Notes: generated from the sequence alone by a model not told the origin. A DNA stretch of 49,687 bases from JAGNNV01 sp031412915 (GCA_031412915.1 JANODX010000146.1:1-49687); one strand, 5' to 3'. Shown: positions 9,170 through 17,880, numbered from the stretch's first letter. Program-made: numbers and translations.

Positions 9170-9645
9170 GCGAAGCTGCGACCGAGGGGCCTGTCCTCGC
9201 CTCGCCTCACCTGCCGGGGGAGCCACGCTGTTACTTGAAAACACCAGGCGACCTTCTCCTTCGCGGCCAAGCGACCAGTGCCGCCATCGAAACTGTGACA
9301 CTGGCAGAACCGTCATACCACGGAGGTGAGACGACGATGGCGGCGACAGGCGTGGTCGGTCGACCGGAAACTACACGGTGCTGGTGGCGAACTTCGGCGC
9401 GCGTGACGATTCGGGCGCGTTGCAGATCGTCCTAAGCACCGGATCGTGCCCGGCGGCGGCCGCGCTCAATTCGGCGGCATCGGCGGCCCCGAACGAACGC
9501 CTGGTCCATCGGATCCGGAGTTTGTGTCCGTAGGTTGTGACGAAAGGGGGCCGCAGCTCTTCTCGCTACGAAGGGCTCGGTCCCCCGGGTCTCTCCTTAC
9601 CCGGCGCGCATCGAGCGCCGGCTTCCCAAGACGAGGCCCGCGCTG
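9170..9645. other. Gene-poor stretch with a possible coding remnant
   Basis: No intact gene is seen. In the frame starting at 9360 on the plus strand, about 25 codons up to 9434 read like the last beta strands of a secreted domain (STGNYTVLVANFG, then ALQIVLS), similar in style to a pre-peptidase C-terminal domain. There is no start codon, and the frame is closed by a TGA at 9327. It is probably a decayed gene end. A perfect 7-base-arm hairpin is at 9601-9621. Confidence 0.35.
9601..9621. terminator. Hairpin behind the hcp-like gene, possible terminator
   Basis: CCGGCGC and GCGCCGG form a perfect 7-bp stem with a 7-base loop, 24 bases beyond the stop of the minus-strand gene at 9646. There is no T-run, so intrinsic termination is uncertain. 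Confidence 0.3.
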
Positions 9646-10203
9646 TTATCTACACCCCCGGCTGCTGTCGGAGACCACCCAGATTATCGGTTCTCCGTCG
9701 GCGCCTCCCTTGTCGTCTTGCTTCTGGTACTGGCCTTCCAGAGATTCGAAGTGCAGCACGACGGTTTCAGTGAGGCGGTCCTCTCCCCCGGATCCTCCGG
9801 TTGAATAGGACGAAACGAACACATTTCGCATGGTCAGTTTGAGGAAATCAAACTGCGCGCTGCCGGCCTTGCGCACGGTCAGGACGGCGGCCGGAATGAT
9901 CTCTCCGGAGATACCGTTGATGATGAACTGAGGCGAGGCCGCGTCGATGTACTTCGTGAAGGAGAGATCCTGTATGCACGCCCGCGGCTCGAGACCGCGC
10001 CTGGTCTGGGCGGTGCCTCGCGACTCTCCCCAGGACCAGGCCAGGACGTCGATCTCGCCCCGATGAGTTTGGTCCTGCGATTCACCCTTGATTTCGCCGA
10101 TCTTGATGAACATATCGATCGCGGCCATGGCGTTGCTGGACGCGAGCAGAAAGGCGGCGAACGTAGCCGCGGTAAAGAGTCTCCCGAAGGTCAATTGTTT
10201 CAT
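9646..10203 (-). CDS. Exported Hcp-family (type VI tube-like) protein
   Basis: The 185-residue product has a typical signal peptide (basic start, hydrophobic core, NAMA cleavage near 28). It then shows the Hcp start pattern AIDMFIKIGEIKGES.D..H.GEIDVLAWSWG in overlapping pieces, and the beta-rich body ends with ESLEGQYQ and EPIIWVV. Hcp forms hexameric rings of the type VI secretion tube. A Sec signal is not expected for a T6SS tube subunit, which assembles in the cytoplasm, and no other T6SS gene is nearby. It is more likely an orphan exported Hcp-fold protein. GGAG lies 7 bases before the ATG. Confidence 0.85.
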   Translation of the reverse strand: MKQLTFGRLFTAATFAAFLLASSNAMAAIDMFIKIGEIKGESQDQTHRGEIDVLAWSWGESRGTAQTRRGLEPRACIQDLSFTKYIDAASPQFIINGISGEIIPAAVLTVRKAGSAQFDFLKLTMRNVFVSSYSTGGSGGEDRLTETVVLHFESLEGQYQKQDDKGGADGEPIIWVVSDSSRGCR

Positions 10204-10428
10204 CGTGTTCTCCGTGTTCTCCCGTAATGGTCAATCGTGGCGCGTCTCATCGGCCGGCCCCGGATGGCCCAAGGTCACTCTGTCTGCCGCCTTTTGGGAA
10301 GATGGCAAAATGCCCAACCAGGCGCAGGAGAGCAGGTGATACTCTGATCCTTCGCCGGAAAGCGGCCCGCCGGGCTGCGGCGTACCCCCCGGCCAATCAA
10401 AGAACGACAACGGAGAAGACGAACACTA

Positions 10429-10890
10429 ATGAAGAAACTGATCTACCGCACATTCCTCGTACTCGGCGTATCGAGCCTCGCGATCCCGGCCTCGGCCCAG
10501 CTCAAGTATGGAACCGACTACACGACCAGTGACGCCATCTGGAGCGTCACCAACGTCAAGGTGGACTCCAACATGATCCCGGAATACCTCGAGGGGATCA
10601 AGCAGACCTGGACCGCCAGCAACGATCTGGCCAAGCAGATGGGCCAACTCGAAGACTACTCGGTCTACACGAGCGAACTGGCGGCCGGCGGCGACTACAA
10701 CCTGACGCTCATGGTCAAGTACACGAACATGGCGCAGTACGAGAAGGGCCGCAAGGAGTTCAAGGAGTTCGAGGACGCGTGGCGCAAGAAGCTGTCCGAG
10801 GAGAAGCAGAAAGCCATCGTCAAGACCTACCCCAACATGCGCACGATCGTCGGCGAATACCTGATGCGCCAGGTCCAGTTCCTGAAGTAG
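10429..10890 (+). CDS. Small exported protein of unknown function
   Basis: A 153-residue protein with a signal peptide (MKKLIYR, hydrophobic run, ASAQ, cleavage near 23). The mature protein starts with a beta strand (IWSVTNVKVD), then a long charged helix with GIKQTWTASN, a second strand (YNLTLMVKYTN) and a basic/acidic helix, which suggests a ferredoxin-like alpha/beta fold. Layout and size resemble the exported protein at 4695-5159. GGAGAAG precedes the start. It is divergent from the Hcp-like gene, with about 225 bases between them that should carry both promoters. Confidence 0.75.
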   Translation: MKKLIYRTFLVLGVSSLAIPASAQLKYGTDYTTSDAIWSVTNVKVDSNMIPEYLEGIKQTWTASNDLAKQMGQLEDYSVYTSELAAGGDYNLTLMVKYTNMAQYEKGRKEFKEFEDAWRKKLSEEKQKAIVKTYPNMRTIVGEYLMRQVQFLK

Positions 10891-10898
10891 CCGCCACC

Positions 10899-10927
10899 CG
10901 GCCGCTCGTAGCGTTTACGGGCGGCCG
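10899..10927 (+). terminator. Hairpin after the small exported protein gene
   Basis: CGGCCGC and GCGGCCG can pair across a 15-base loop, 9 bases after the stop. No T-run follows, so it is only a weak terminator candidate. Confidence 0.25.
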
Positions 10928-11048
10928 CAGTCTCTTCCCGGTTCCCGAGGCCCTGTTTCGCCAAGGGTCGGCGATCCAGTGCTAGGGTTCCTTTTCCGAG
11001 TAACCCTATGAGCCATGTCGCGGCGGAACCCACGCATCCTGGAAAGCC

Positions 11049-11984
11049 GTGAGCGCGGATACCCCGTCCCGGCTCACCGGCTGCATTGCCCCGCTCGTCA
11101 CGCCGTTCGATACCGAGGAGCGCGTCGACGTAGCGGCGTTCGAGCCCCTCGTGCAGTTCCTGCTCGACGGCGGCGTCTCGGCTCTCATGCCCACGGCACT
11201 CACGGGCGAAGGCCCCCTGCTCGACCCTGAGGAAACCTTCACGGTGTGGCAGGCCACGTTTTCCGCGGCCCGAGGCCGAGTGCCGATCGTGCCCGCCATC
11301 ATCGCCACGAGAACCGCCCAGGCCGTGCGGCTCGCCCGCCGAGCGCACGACCTGGGTGCGGCGGCCTTGATGGTCGCGCCGGTGGTGCCGGAGTTGTACG
11401 CGGGGCGCTCGAGGGCCGACGTCACGGGTTTCTACCGGGAGGTGGCCGAGGCCACCCCGCTGCCCCTCGTTCTCTTCAACTACCCTTCTCTCACGGGGGT
11501 CGACCTCACTCCCGACTTCATCGCGGATCTCGCGGACATCGACCGCGTTCGGTACGTGAAAGAAAGCACGGCCGACAGCCGACGCGTCCACGCCATAAAG
11601 CGGCGGTGCGGCGATCGCATCGAGGTCATCTGCGGCAACCCGAACGCCGCACTCGAGTCCCTGGCGCTTGGCTGCAGCGTGTGGATCACCGGTGTGATGA
11701 ACGTGGCGCCGCGGTCCGCGGCGCAACTGATGAAGGCCGTCACCGTGGACGGCGATCTCGCGCGGGCGCGGCGCATCTACTACGAGTCCATCCTGCCCCT
11801 CGTGGACCTGATGTTCCAGAACAGCAACCCCACCGGCACGATCAAAGCCGGGTTGCGCGCACGCGGAGTGCCCGTGGGGGTGCCGCGCCGGCCCGGTTCG
11901 GACGTGTCGGCCGCGGACGCATCGGCACTCGCGGCACTTACCGCCCGGGTGACCGCGGCGGAGAGCGCCGGCTACCCGGAGTAG
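11049..11984 (+). CDS. DapA-superfamily (dihydrodipicolinate synthase-like) lyase/aldolase
   Basis: The 311-residue product from a GTG start is a class I TIM-barrel enzyme of the DapA/N-acetylneuraminate lyase superfamily. The Schiff-base lysine is Lys171 (YVKES), the catalytic tyrosine Tyr145 (FNYPS), and a glycine-rich GVMN follows later. The substrate-binding GTTGE motif of true DapA is replaced by TALTGEG (49-55), so it probably does not make dihydrodipicolinate. The family also includes hydroxyproline-pathway deaminases and 4-hydroxy-2-oxoglutarate aldolases. It is 74 bases upstream of the kinase/aminotransferase fusion gene on the same strand, so both may serve one amino-acid degradation route; the substrate is inferred, not seen. 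Confidence 0.88.
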   Translation: MSADTPSRLTGCIAPLVTPFDTEERVDVAAFEPLVQFLLDGGVSALMPTALTGEGPLLDPEETFTVWQATFSAARGRVPIVPAIIATRTAQAVRLARRAHDLGAAALMVAPVVPELYAGRSRADVTGFYREVAEATPLPLVLFNYPSLTGVDLTPDFIADLADIDRVRYVKESTADSRRVHAIKRRCGDRIEVICGNPNAALESLALGCSVWITGVMNVAPRSAAQLMKAVTVDGDLARARRIYYESILPLVDLMFQNSNPTGTIKAGLRARGVPVGVPRRPGSDVSAADASALAALTARVTAAESAGYPE

Positions 11985-12058
11985 CGAGGCAACGCCGGGC
12001 GCACGCCTGGTCGCCGACTCCGGGCGCTTGGTCGTCGCGAAACGTTTAGGCTCCCGGT

Positions 12059-15000
12059 GTGACCCCCGAAGGCCCTCTCGGAATTCCCGCTCCCCCGGTC
12101 TCCCCAGGTCAGGCCCTTCGGTTGGCCTGCGACCTGTATGGTCTCGGTCCGGAGGAGGACCTCCACGCCCTGGCTCTGCCTGGGGAGTACGACGCCAACT
12201 TCGCGATCGCGGCGCAGGATGGGCGTCGCTTCGTTCTGAAGGTGATGCATCCGGCCCGCGAGCGCGGCCTCGTCGACTTTCAGTGCGCCGCCCTTCGGCA
12301 CCTCGCCCAGACCGCACCCCACCTCTCCCTTTCGCGCGTGCAGACCACAAGCACCGGGAAGCTGGTCACCCTCGTCCCGATGCCGGGTCGCGAAGACGGC
12401 GCCATGACCGAGCGGCTGGTCTGGATGTTGAGCTTTGTCGAAGGCACGCCGCTCGCCGAGGCCCGGCCGCAGACCGACGAGATGCTCCTGAGCCTTGGCC
12501 GGTTCCTCGGATCCATGGACAAGGGTCTGAACGGTTTCACTCATCCCGCGAGCGATCGTGATTTCAAGTGGGATCTGTCGCGGGCGGAGTGGGCTCTTGG
12601 CTCGCTGCAACATATCGCCGATCCGTCGCGGCGGGACCTGGTTCTTCGCGGGTTGACCCTATTCAGGTCCCACGTGGTCCCCTCCCTGCCGCACCTCCGC
12701 CGTTCGGTGATTCACTCCGACGCGAACGACTACAACGTCCTCGTGAACGGGCCGGAGGCGGAACCGCGGCAGGTCACGAGCGTCATCGACCTTGGGGACA
12801 TGCATCTCGGCCTCACCGTGGCCGAAGTCGCGATCGGCGCCACCTATGCGCTCCTTAGCACCCGGAACCCCCTGGCCGCCGCCGCCCTGGTGGTCCGCGG
12901 ATATCACGAGGCGCATCCTCTCGACGAGCGCGAGATCGCGGTCCTGTTTCCGCTCATCGTGGCCAGACTCGCGGTGAGTGTCACGAACTCCGCGATCCAG
13001 AAGTCGCTCAAGCCCGACGATCCATATGTCACGATCAGCGAAGCGCCCGCGTGGAAGGCTCTCGACCTCTTGATGCGGGTTTCGCCGAATCTCGCCCACG
13101 CGATCTTCCGGAACGCCTGCGCTCTCCCGGTGGTCCCCGGGGCGGACGCCGTCGTTTCCTGGATCGCCGCGAAGGCGGGTCGCATGGCGCCCGTCCTCGA
13201 CCTGGATCTGCGCCGCGCGCCGAGTCTCGTTTTCGACCTGAGTGTCGGCAGCACGCTCCTCGGCGCCGATCCTAGGGCCACGGAAACCGGCACCCTCACG
13301 GAAACGCTTTTCCGCCGGATGCGGGAGGCCGGGGCATCGGTGGGCGTCGGTCGCTACGATGAGGCGAGGCTCCTCTATGTATCGCCACTTTTCGACCCGG
13401 GCGGAGCCCCGACCGACGAGCGTCGGACCGTTCATCTCGGCGTCGATCTCTTCGTCGAGCCGGGTTCGCGCGTGCGAGCGCCGCTCCCGGGTGTCGTTCA
13501 CATTCTCGCCAACAACCATGCGCCGCAGGACTACGGTCCACTGGTCGTCCTGAAACACCAGACGGACGAGGGCCGTCCGTTCTTCACCCTCTACGGCCAC
13601 CTCAGCCTCGACACCCTCGCGGGCCTCGCCCTGGGGCAATCCGTGGAAGCGGGGCAGGAGATCGCGCGCGTGGGCTCGCCCCCCACGAACGGGGACTGGG
13701 TCCCCCACGTGCACTTTCAGATCATCCTCGATCTGCTCGAACTTGGCCGTGATTTCCCCGGGGTGTGCCGGGCGTCCGAGAGGGAGCTGTGGAAGGCCCT
13801 CTCCCCCGACCCTAATCTCATTCTCGGCATTCCCGCGGCTGAGCTCGGCGAACCGCCGCTGCCCGCGGCGACGACTCTGGCCGGGCGGCGACGCTTCCTC
13901 GGCGGCAACGTCAGCCTGTCGTATGAACGCCCGCTCAAGATCGTTCGCGGCTTGGGCGCCTACCTCTACGATGAGACGGGTCGCGCTTTCCTCGATATGT
14001 ACAACAACGTTCCCCTGGTCGGGCACACTCATCCCCGTGTGGTGCGGGCGGCCCAGGATCAACTTGGGCTCCTCAACACCAACACCCGATACCTTCACGA
14101 CAACGTGGTGCGTTACGCCGAGCGCCTGAAGGCCCTCCTCCCCGAGTCCCTGAGCGTGTGCTTCTTCGTGAACTCGGGAAGCGAGGCAAACGATCTGGCC
14201 CTTCGCATGGCCCGGACCCACACGAAGCGCGAGGACATCATCGTTCTGGAGAACGCCTACCACGGACACACCGCTTCGTTGATCGACGTGAGTCCCTACA
14301 AGTTCGATGGCCCGGGCGGAAAGGGGCGGAAGAGTTTCGTTCACGTCGCTCCCATGCCCGACGACTATCGCGGTCCCTATCGACGAGACGACCCGGCCGC
14401 GGGGGTGAAGTACGGCCTCACGGTGGGCGCGGTGGTCGATCGTATGGGGCAGGCGGGGATCACTCCCGCGGCCTTCATCGCCGAAACCCTGCCCAGCGTG
14501 GGCGGGCAGATCGTACCGCCTCCTGGATACCTGGCCGAGGCGTACCGGCATGTGCGGGGGGCGGGCGGCCTGTGCATCGCCGATGAGGTTCAGGTCGGCT
14601 TCGGTCGTCTCGGAACTCACTTCTGGGGTTTCGAAATGCAGGGTGTCGTGCCCGATATCGTTGTCCTCGGAAAACCGATTGGCAACGGTTTTCCCCTGGG
14701 CGCCCTGATCACCACGGAGGCGATCGCAAAATCGTTCGACAACGGTATGGAGTTCTTCAGCACGTTCGGAGGTAACCCGGTCGCCTGTGCGGCGGGCCTC
14801 GCCGTCCTCGACGTGGTGCGCGACGAGGGGCTCCAGGGGCGGGCCCTCGAGGTGGGGAATCACATCGTCTCGGGTCTGCGCGGACTGATGGAGAAGCACG
14901 CGCTCATTGGAGATGTGCGCGGCTCGGGGCTTTTCCTCGGAGTCGAACTGGTTCGCGACCGCACCACGCGCGAACCGGCTCCCTCCCAGGCGAAGTACGT

Positions 15001-15160
15001 GGTGAACCGGCTCCGTGACCTCGGGATCCTGGTCGGTACCGATGGTCCCCACGAGAACGTCCTGAAACTGCGTCCACCTCTGGTGCTGTCAGATCGGGAG
15101 GCCGACCTGTTTGTCGCGGCGTTCGAGCAGGTCCTCGGCGAAGACCGCGCCAGACCGTAG
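12059..15160 (+). CDS. Fusion: APH-type kinase, M23 peptidase-like domain, class III aminotransferase/phospho-lyase
   Basis: From a GTG start the protein has 1033 residues in three parts. Residues ~15-370 are an aminoglycoside-phosphotransferase-type kinase with HSDANDYN (219-226: His219, Asp221, Asn226) and the metal Asp244 in VIDLGD. Residues ~430-590 are an M23/LytM-like domain with the zinc pattern HxxxD (His459, Asp463), His513 in YGHLS and HVH (550-552). Residues ~605-1033 are a class III PLP aminotransferase fold with NSGSEAND (705-712), Asp842 in ADEVQVG and PLP Lys872 in GKPIGNG. The fusion resembles pairing of hydroxylysine or ethanolamine kinases with their phospho-lyases (AGXT2L1/2 type): phosphorylate an amino alcohol, then eliminate phosphate and ammonia. 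The role of the M23 part is unclear. Confidence 0.92.
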   Translation: MTPEGPLGIPAPPVSPGQALRLACDLYGLGPEEDLHALALPGEYDANFAIAAQDGRRFVLKVMHPARERGLVDFQCAALRHLAQTAPHLSLSRVQTTSTGKLVTLVPMPGREDGAMTERLVWMLSFVEGTPLAEARPQTDEMLLSLGRFLGSMDKGLNGFTHPASDRDFKWDLSRAEWALGSLQHIADPSRRDLVLRGLTLFRSHVVPSLPHLRRSVIHSDANDYNVLVNGPEAEPRQVTSVIDLGDMHLGLTVAEVAIGATYALLSTRNPLAAAALVVRGYHEAHPLDEREIAVLFPLIVARLAVSVTNSAIQKSLKPDDPYVTISEAPAWKALDLLMRVSPNLAHAIFRNACALPVVPGADAVVSWIAAKAGRMAPVLDLDLRRAPSLVFDLSVGSTLLGADPRATETGTLTETLFRRMREAGASVGVGRYDEARLLYVSPLFDPGGAPTDERRTVHLGVDLFVEPGSRVRAPLPGVVHILANNHAPQDYGPLVVLKHQTDEGRPFFTLYGHLSLDTLAGLALGQSVEAGQEIARVGSPPTNGDWVPHVHFQIILDLLELGRDFPGVCRASERELWKALSPDPNLILGIPAAELGEPPLPAATTLAGRRRFLGGNVSLSYERPLKIVRGLGAYLYDETGRAFLDMYNNVPLVGHTHPRVVRAAQDQLGLLNTNTRYLHDNVVRYAERLKALLPESLSVCFFVNSGSEANDLALRMARTHTKREDIIVLENAYHGHTASLIDVSPYKFDGPGGKGRKSFVHVAPMPDDYRGPYRRDDPAAGVKYGLTVGAVVDRMGQAGITPAAFIAETLPSVGGQIVPPPGYLAEAYRHVRGAGGLCIADEVQVGFGRLGTHFWGFEMQGVVPDIVVLGKPIGNGFPLGALITTEAIAKSFDNGMEFFSTFGGNPVACAAGLAVLDVVRDEGLQGRALEVGNHIVSGLRGLMEKHALIGDVRGSGLFLGVELVRDRTTREPAPSQAKYVVNRLRDLGILVGTDGPHENVLKLRPPLVLSDREADLFVAAFEQVLGEDRARP

Positions 15161-15300
15161 GCGTTTGGCCTCATCGGACGGCTGCTCGCGGTCCTCTCGT
15201 AACTGCTCCGGTAGGGCGAGACACGCCCGAAGAGCAACGCTAACATCCGTCCGGATTGAGTCGGCGATAAGTGAGCATGGCGCTCACGACTCCGCTCGAT

Positions 15301-15306
15301 GGGAGG
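15301..15306 (+). promoter_or_regulatory. Ribosome binding site deciding the P1 peptidase start
   Basis: GGGAGG ends 6 bases before the ATG at 15313 and selects that start over the in-frame GTG at 15271; the protein then begins directly with its signal peptide. Confidence 0.6.
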
Positions 15307-15312
15307 CCGGCC

Positions 15313-16533
15313 ATGCAAAGAGTATTCATCCTGACCCTGGTGCTCGGGCTCGGAACCACGCTCACTGAGGCTCAGCCCATGAAACCCCGTGCTCGCGAAT
15401 TGGGGATCAGTTCGCTGATCGGCGGCGCGGCCGGCGCGCTCGATGCCATCACCGACGTCGCGGGGGTCGAGGTCGGTCACACCACACTCATCTCGGGCGA
15501 AGGCAAGCTCGTCCGCGGTCAGGGCCCCGTGCGAACGGGCGTCACCATCGTTCATCCCCGCGGCAAGGCCAACCCCGACCCGGTCTTCGGCGCGTGGTTC
15601 ACTCTGAACGGCAACGGCGAGATGACGGGGACCACCTGGCTCCAGGAAAGCGGGATTCTCGAAGGCCCCATCGGAATCACCAACACCCACAGCGTGGGCG
15701 TCGTCCGCGACGCCATTCTGGAATGGCAGGCCACCCGGCCCGGCCTTCAGCCGTGGGGTCTCCCGGTGGTCGCCGAAACCTACGACGGCCTCCTGAACGA
15801 CATCAACGGTTTCCACGTCAAGCCCACCCACACCATCGCCGCGCTGGAGAGCGCTTCGGGCGGCGCCGTGGCCGAAGGCAACGTGGGCGGCGGGACCGGT
15901 ATGGTCTGCCTCCAGTTCAAGGGCGGGATTGGCACGGCGTCGCGCGTGCTCGAGGCCGCGCGCGGGGGCTACACCGTCGGGGTCCTGGTGCAATGCAACT
16001 TTGGGTTGCGGCCGAACCTGCGCGTGGCCGGCGTTCCCCTCGGTCAGGAAATTCCAGATCTGCTGCCCTGCATCGGTTCGAGCGACCCCGCGGTCCAGCC
16101 GCAGGTGCGCCGCTGCGAGAGCCAGGCGTCGCCAAAGGCCGACAATCCGGGCGACGAGACCGGCTCGATCATCGCGGTGGTGGCCACCGACGCGCCCCTC
16201 CTGCCGCACCAGTTGAAGCGGCTCGCCACCCGCGTGGCTCTGGGCGTGGGCCGAAGCGGCGGGATGGGGGGTAACGGTTCGGGTGACATCTTCGTCGCGT
16301 TCTCGACCGCCAATCCCAAGACGGGCGGCGCCGATGCGGCCTCGAACGTCACCATGCTGCCCAACACGAAGATGGATCCCCTGTTCGCGGCCACCGTCCA
16401 GGCAACCGAGGAAGCGATTCTCAACGCCATGCTCGCCGCCGAAACCATGACCGGGGCCGACGGTGCGCGAGTGGAGGCGCTCCCCCACGATCGACTGCTG
16501 GCCGCGTTGCGCAAGTACGGCCGATTGAAATGA
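15313..16533 (+). CDS. Exported P1-family (DmpA-type) aminopeptidase
   Basis: The 406-residue product starts with a signal peptide (MQRVFILTL, hydrophobic core, cleavage near residue 21). The body is DmpA-like: an early DVAGVEVGHTT, an N-rich GITNTHSVGVV, AEGNVGGGTGM, and the self-cleavage/nucleophile site GNGSGD with Ser323. P1 peptidases cleave themselves before this serine, which then becomes the N-terminal nucleophile, and hydrolyse L- and sometimes D-aminoacyl amides or beta-peptides. It follows the fusion gene by about 150 bases on the same strand and converges with an exported alanine racemase, so a periplasmic role with D-amino-acid peptides is possible. Confidence 0.9.
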   Translation: MQRVFILTLVLGLGTTLTEAQPMKPRARELGISSLIGGAAGALDAITDVAGVEVGHTTLISGEGKLVRGQGPVRTGVTIVHPRGKANPDPVFGAWFTLNGNGEMTGTTWLQESGILEGPIGITNTHSVGVVRDAILEWQATRPGLQPWGLPVVAETYDGLLNDINGFHVKPTHTIAALESASGGAVAEGNVGGGTGMVCLQFKGGIGTASRVLEAARGGYTVGVLVQCNFGLRPNLRVAGVPLGQEIPDLLPCIGSSDPAVQPQVRRCESQASPKADNPGDETGSIIAVVATDAPLLPHQLKRLATRVALGVGRSGGMGGNGSGDIFVAFSTANPKTGGADAASNVTMLPNTKMDPLFAATVQATEEAILNAMLAAETMTGADGARVEALPHDRLLAALRKYGRLK

Positions 16534-16588
16534 CTCTCCCGGCCGATCCAAGAGTGCTCGCGGTGCTCTGAAAAGTTCAGGAGGGCGG

Positions 16589-17800
16589 TCAGGTTCCCAG
16601 GATGCGCCGAGGCAGGAGAGGATTCAGGTGCATGGTGAGGTCGTACACCGAGCTGCCGCAGGCCGCGGCCAGGTCGTCGGGACGAGACCCCTCCTGCGCA
16701 TCGAAGAACGTGGCCACGTCGCCCACCGCCACCCGAAGTTCGGGCCCGAGTTCCACGATGGAGTGGCTGGCCGACACGCTGGCGATCAGCGGGTAGAGTT
16801 CGCCACCGATGCGGACGCGCCCGCCCTTGGCGGACACCCGCGGCAGACCGTCGGCATGGCCCAGAGGCAGAGTGGCCACGAAGACGTCGCTCTTCGCCAT
16901 GTAAGCGCGGTTGTAGCCGGCGCTCTGCCCCGCCCGCAAAGGCTTCACATAGGCCACACGGGCCTTGAGACTCACCGCAGGCCGCAGGTCGAGGACGCCC
17001 AGGGACCGAAACGGCGCCTCGGAGTAACAGCCGAAGAGGGCCATACCCGGGCGCACCATGTCCAGGAAGGCGGCCTCGTTCTGGAACAGGGCGAAACTGG
17101 AGGCGGCGTGGCGTCTTCCTATCGCCACCCCTTCGGCCGAAAGCGACCGGCAGAGTGTTTCGAAGCGGCTGAGTTGCTCTCGGTCGAACTCCGGGTCTTC
17201 CGCGAAGGTCATCATCACCCCCTCGATCCGCAGGGAACGGCGAAGGCCCAGATCGCGAATGAGAGGCGCCGCGGTCTCGTGCGGGACACCGACCCGGCCG
17301 ATCCCCGTGTCCACGCACGCGTGCAGCGAGAGGGTGCGCCCATGGCGTTTCGCCACCCGCTCCAGCATGTCGCCTATGGGGGTATAGACCATGGGCATGA
17401 TGTCGCGCGCCACCGCTTCGTCGAGGGCGGCCTCGTCGAATGGCCCCATGAGCAGGATGGGTTTGCGCACGCCCGCCTCGCGCAGGGCCAGGGCCTCGGC
17501 CAGCTTGACCACCGCGAAGCCGTGAACGGCCGACACGGGTTCCAGGATCCGGCCCACGTTCGCGACCCCCAGGCCGTAGCCGTTGTTCTTGATGACGGCC
17601 AGGATGGGACGCGGCGCCACCCGGGCCGCCACCTGGGCCGCGTTGTGCCGCAAATTCGCGGGATGGACCTCGATCCAGGGGTCGAAAGACGAGTCTCGAA
17701 CCGCCGCGGTCGGGGCCGGGGCCGCGAGGGCCGCGCCCGCGCCGGGCAGGAGTACCGAAGCGCCTGATCGAAGGAAGGACCGACGAGGTAAAGGCATCAT
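16589..17800 (-). CDS. alr: Tat-exported alanine racemase family protein
   Basis: The 403-residue product begins with a twin-arginine signal (RRSFLRSG) and alanine-rich hydrophobic stretch, predicting export of a folded PLP enzyme. The racemase hallmarks are PLP Lys71 in VIKNNGYG and catalytic Tyr296 in AGYNRAY, with GHADGLPR further on. The loop that usually reads CMD is replaced by ASHSIVE, so substrate range may differ. Exported racemases are known as broad-specificity amino-acid racemases that make non-canonical D-amino acids for the envelope. The gene stands alone behind the TPR lipoprotein gene, with a hairpin between them. The symbol is by family only. Confidence 0.88.
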   Translation of the reverse strand: MMPLPRRSFLRSGASVLLPGAGAALAAPAPTAAVRDSSFDPWIEVHPANLRHNAAQVAARVAPRPILAVIKNNGYGLGVANVGRILEPVSAVHGFAVVKLAEALALREAGVRKPILLMGPFDEAALDEAVARDIMPMVYTPIGDMLERVAKRHGRTLSLHACVDTGIGRVGVPHETAAPLIRDLGLRRSLRIEGVMMTFAEDPEFDREQLSRFETLCRSLSAEGVAIGRRHAASSFALFQNEAAFLDMVRPGMALFGCYSEAPFRSLGVLDLRPAVSLKARVAYVKPLRAGQSAGYNRAYMAKSDVFVATLPLGHADGLPRVSAKGGRVRIGGELYPLIASVSASHSIVELGPELRVAVGDVATFFDAQEGSRPDDLAAACGSSVYDLTMHLNPLLPRRILGT

Positions 17801-17880
17801 TCGCGGAGGGTATCACTCCGGCGGATGGGAACTATGGGGCACTCGTCCAAAGCCGCGCGGGCGGGACACGTGAGCCCGCA

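Noticed and set aside
8144..9316. The 5' 170 codons of the minus-strand frame through the repeat cluster as part of the hydrolase
   Set aside because: That part encodes only repeat-derived SSGTTLRQAQG-like sequence; the true start with signal peptide is near 8797.
9646..10203. Part of a type VI secretion system
   Set aside because: Neighbouring genes show no T6SS component and the protein has an export signal.
10827..12350. A 507-codon minus-strand frame opposite the DapA-type gene
   Set aside because: Arg/Gly-rich shadow without a motif; the plus strand has a conserved Schiff-base lysine and tyrosine.
12659..15052. A 797-codon minus-strand frame opposite the fusion gene
   Set aside because: Shadow of the plus-strand enzyme, which has complete catalytic motifs; no motif or RBS on the minus strand.
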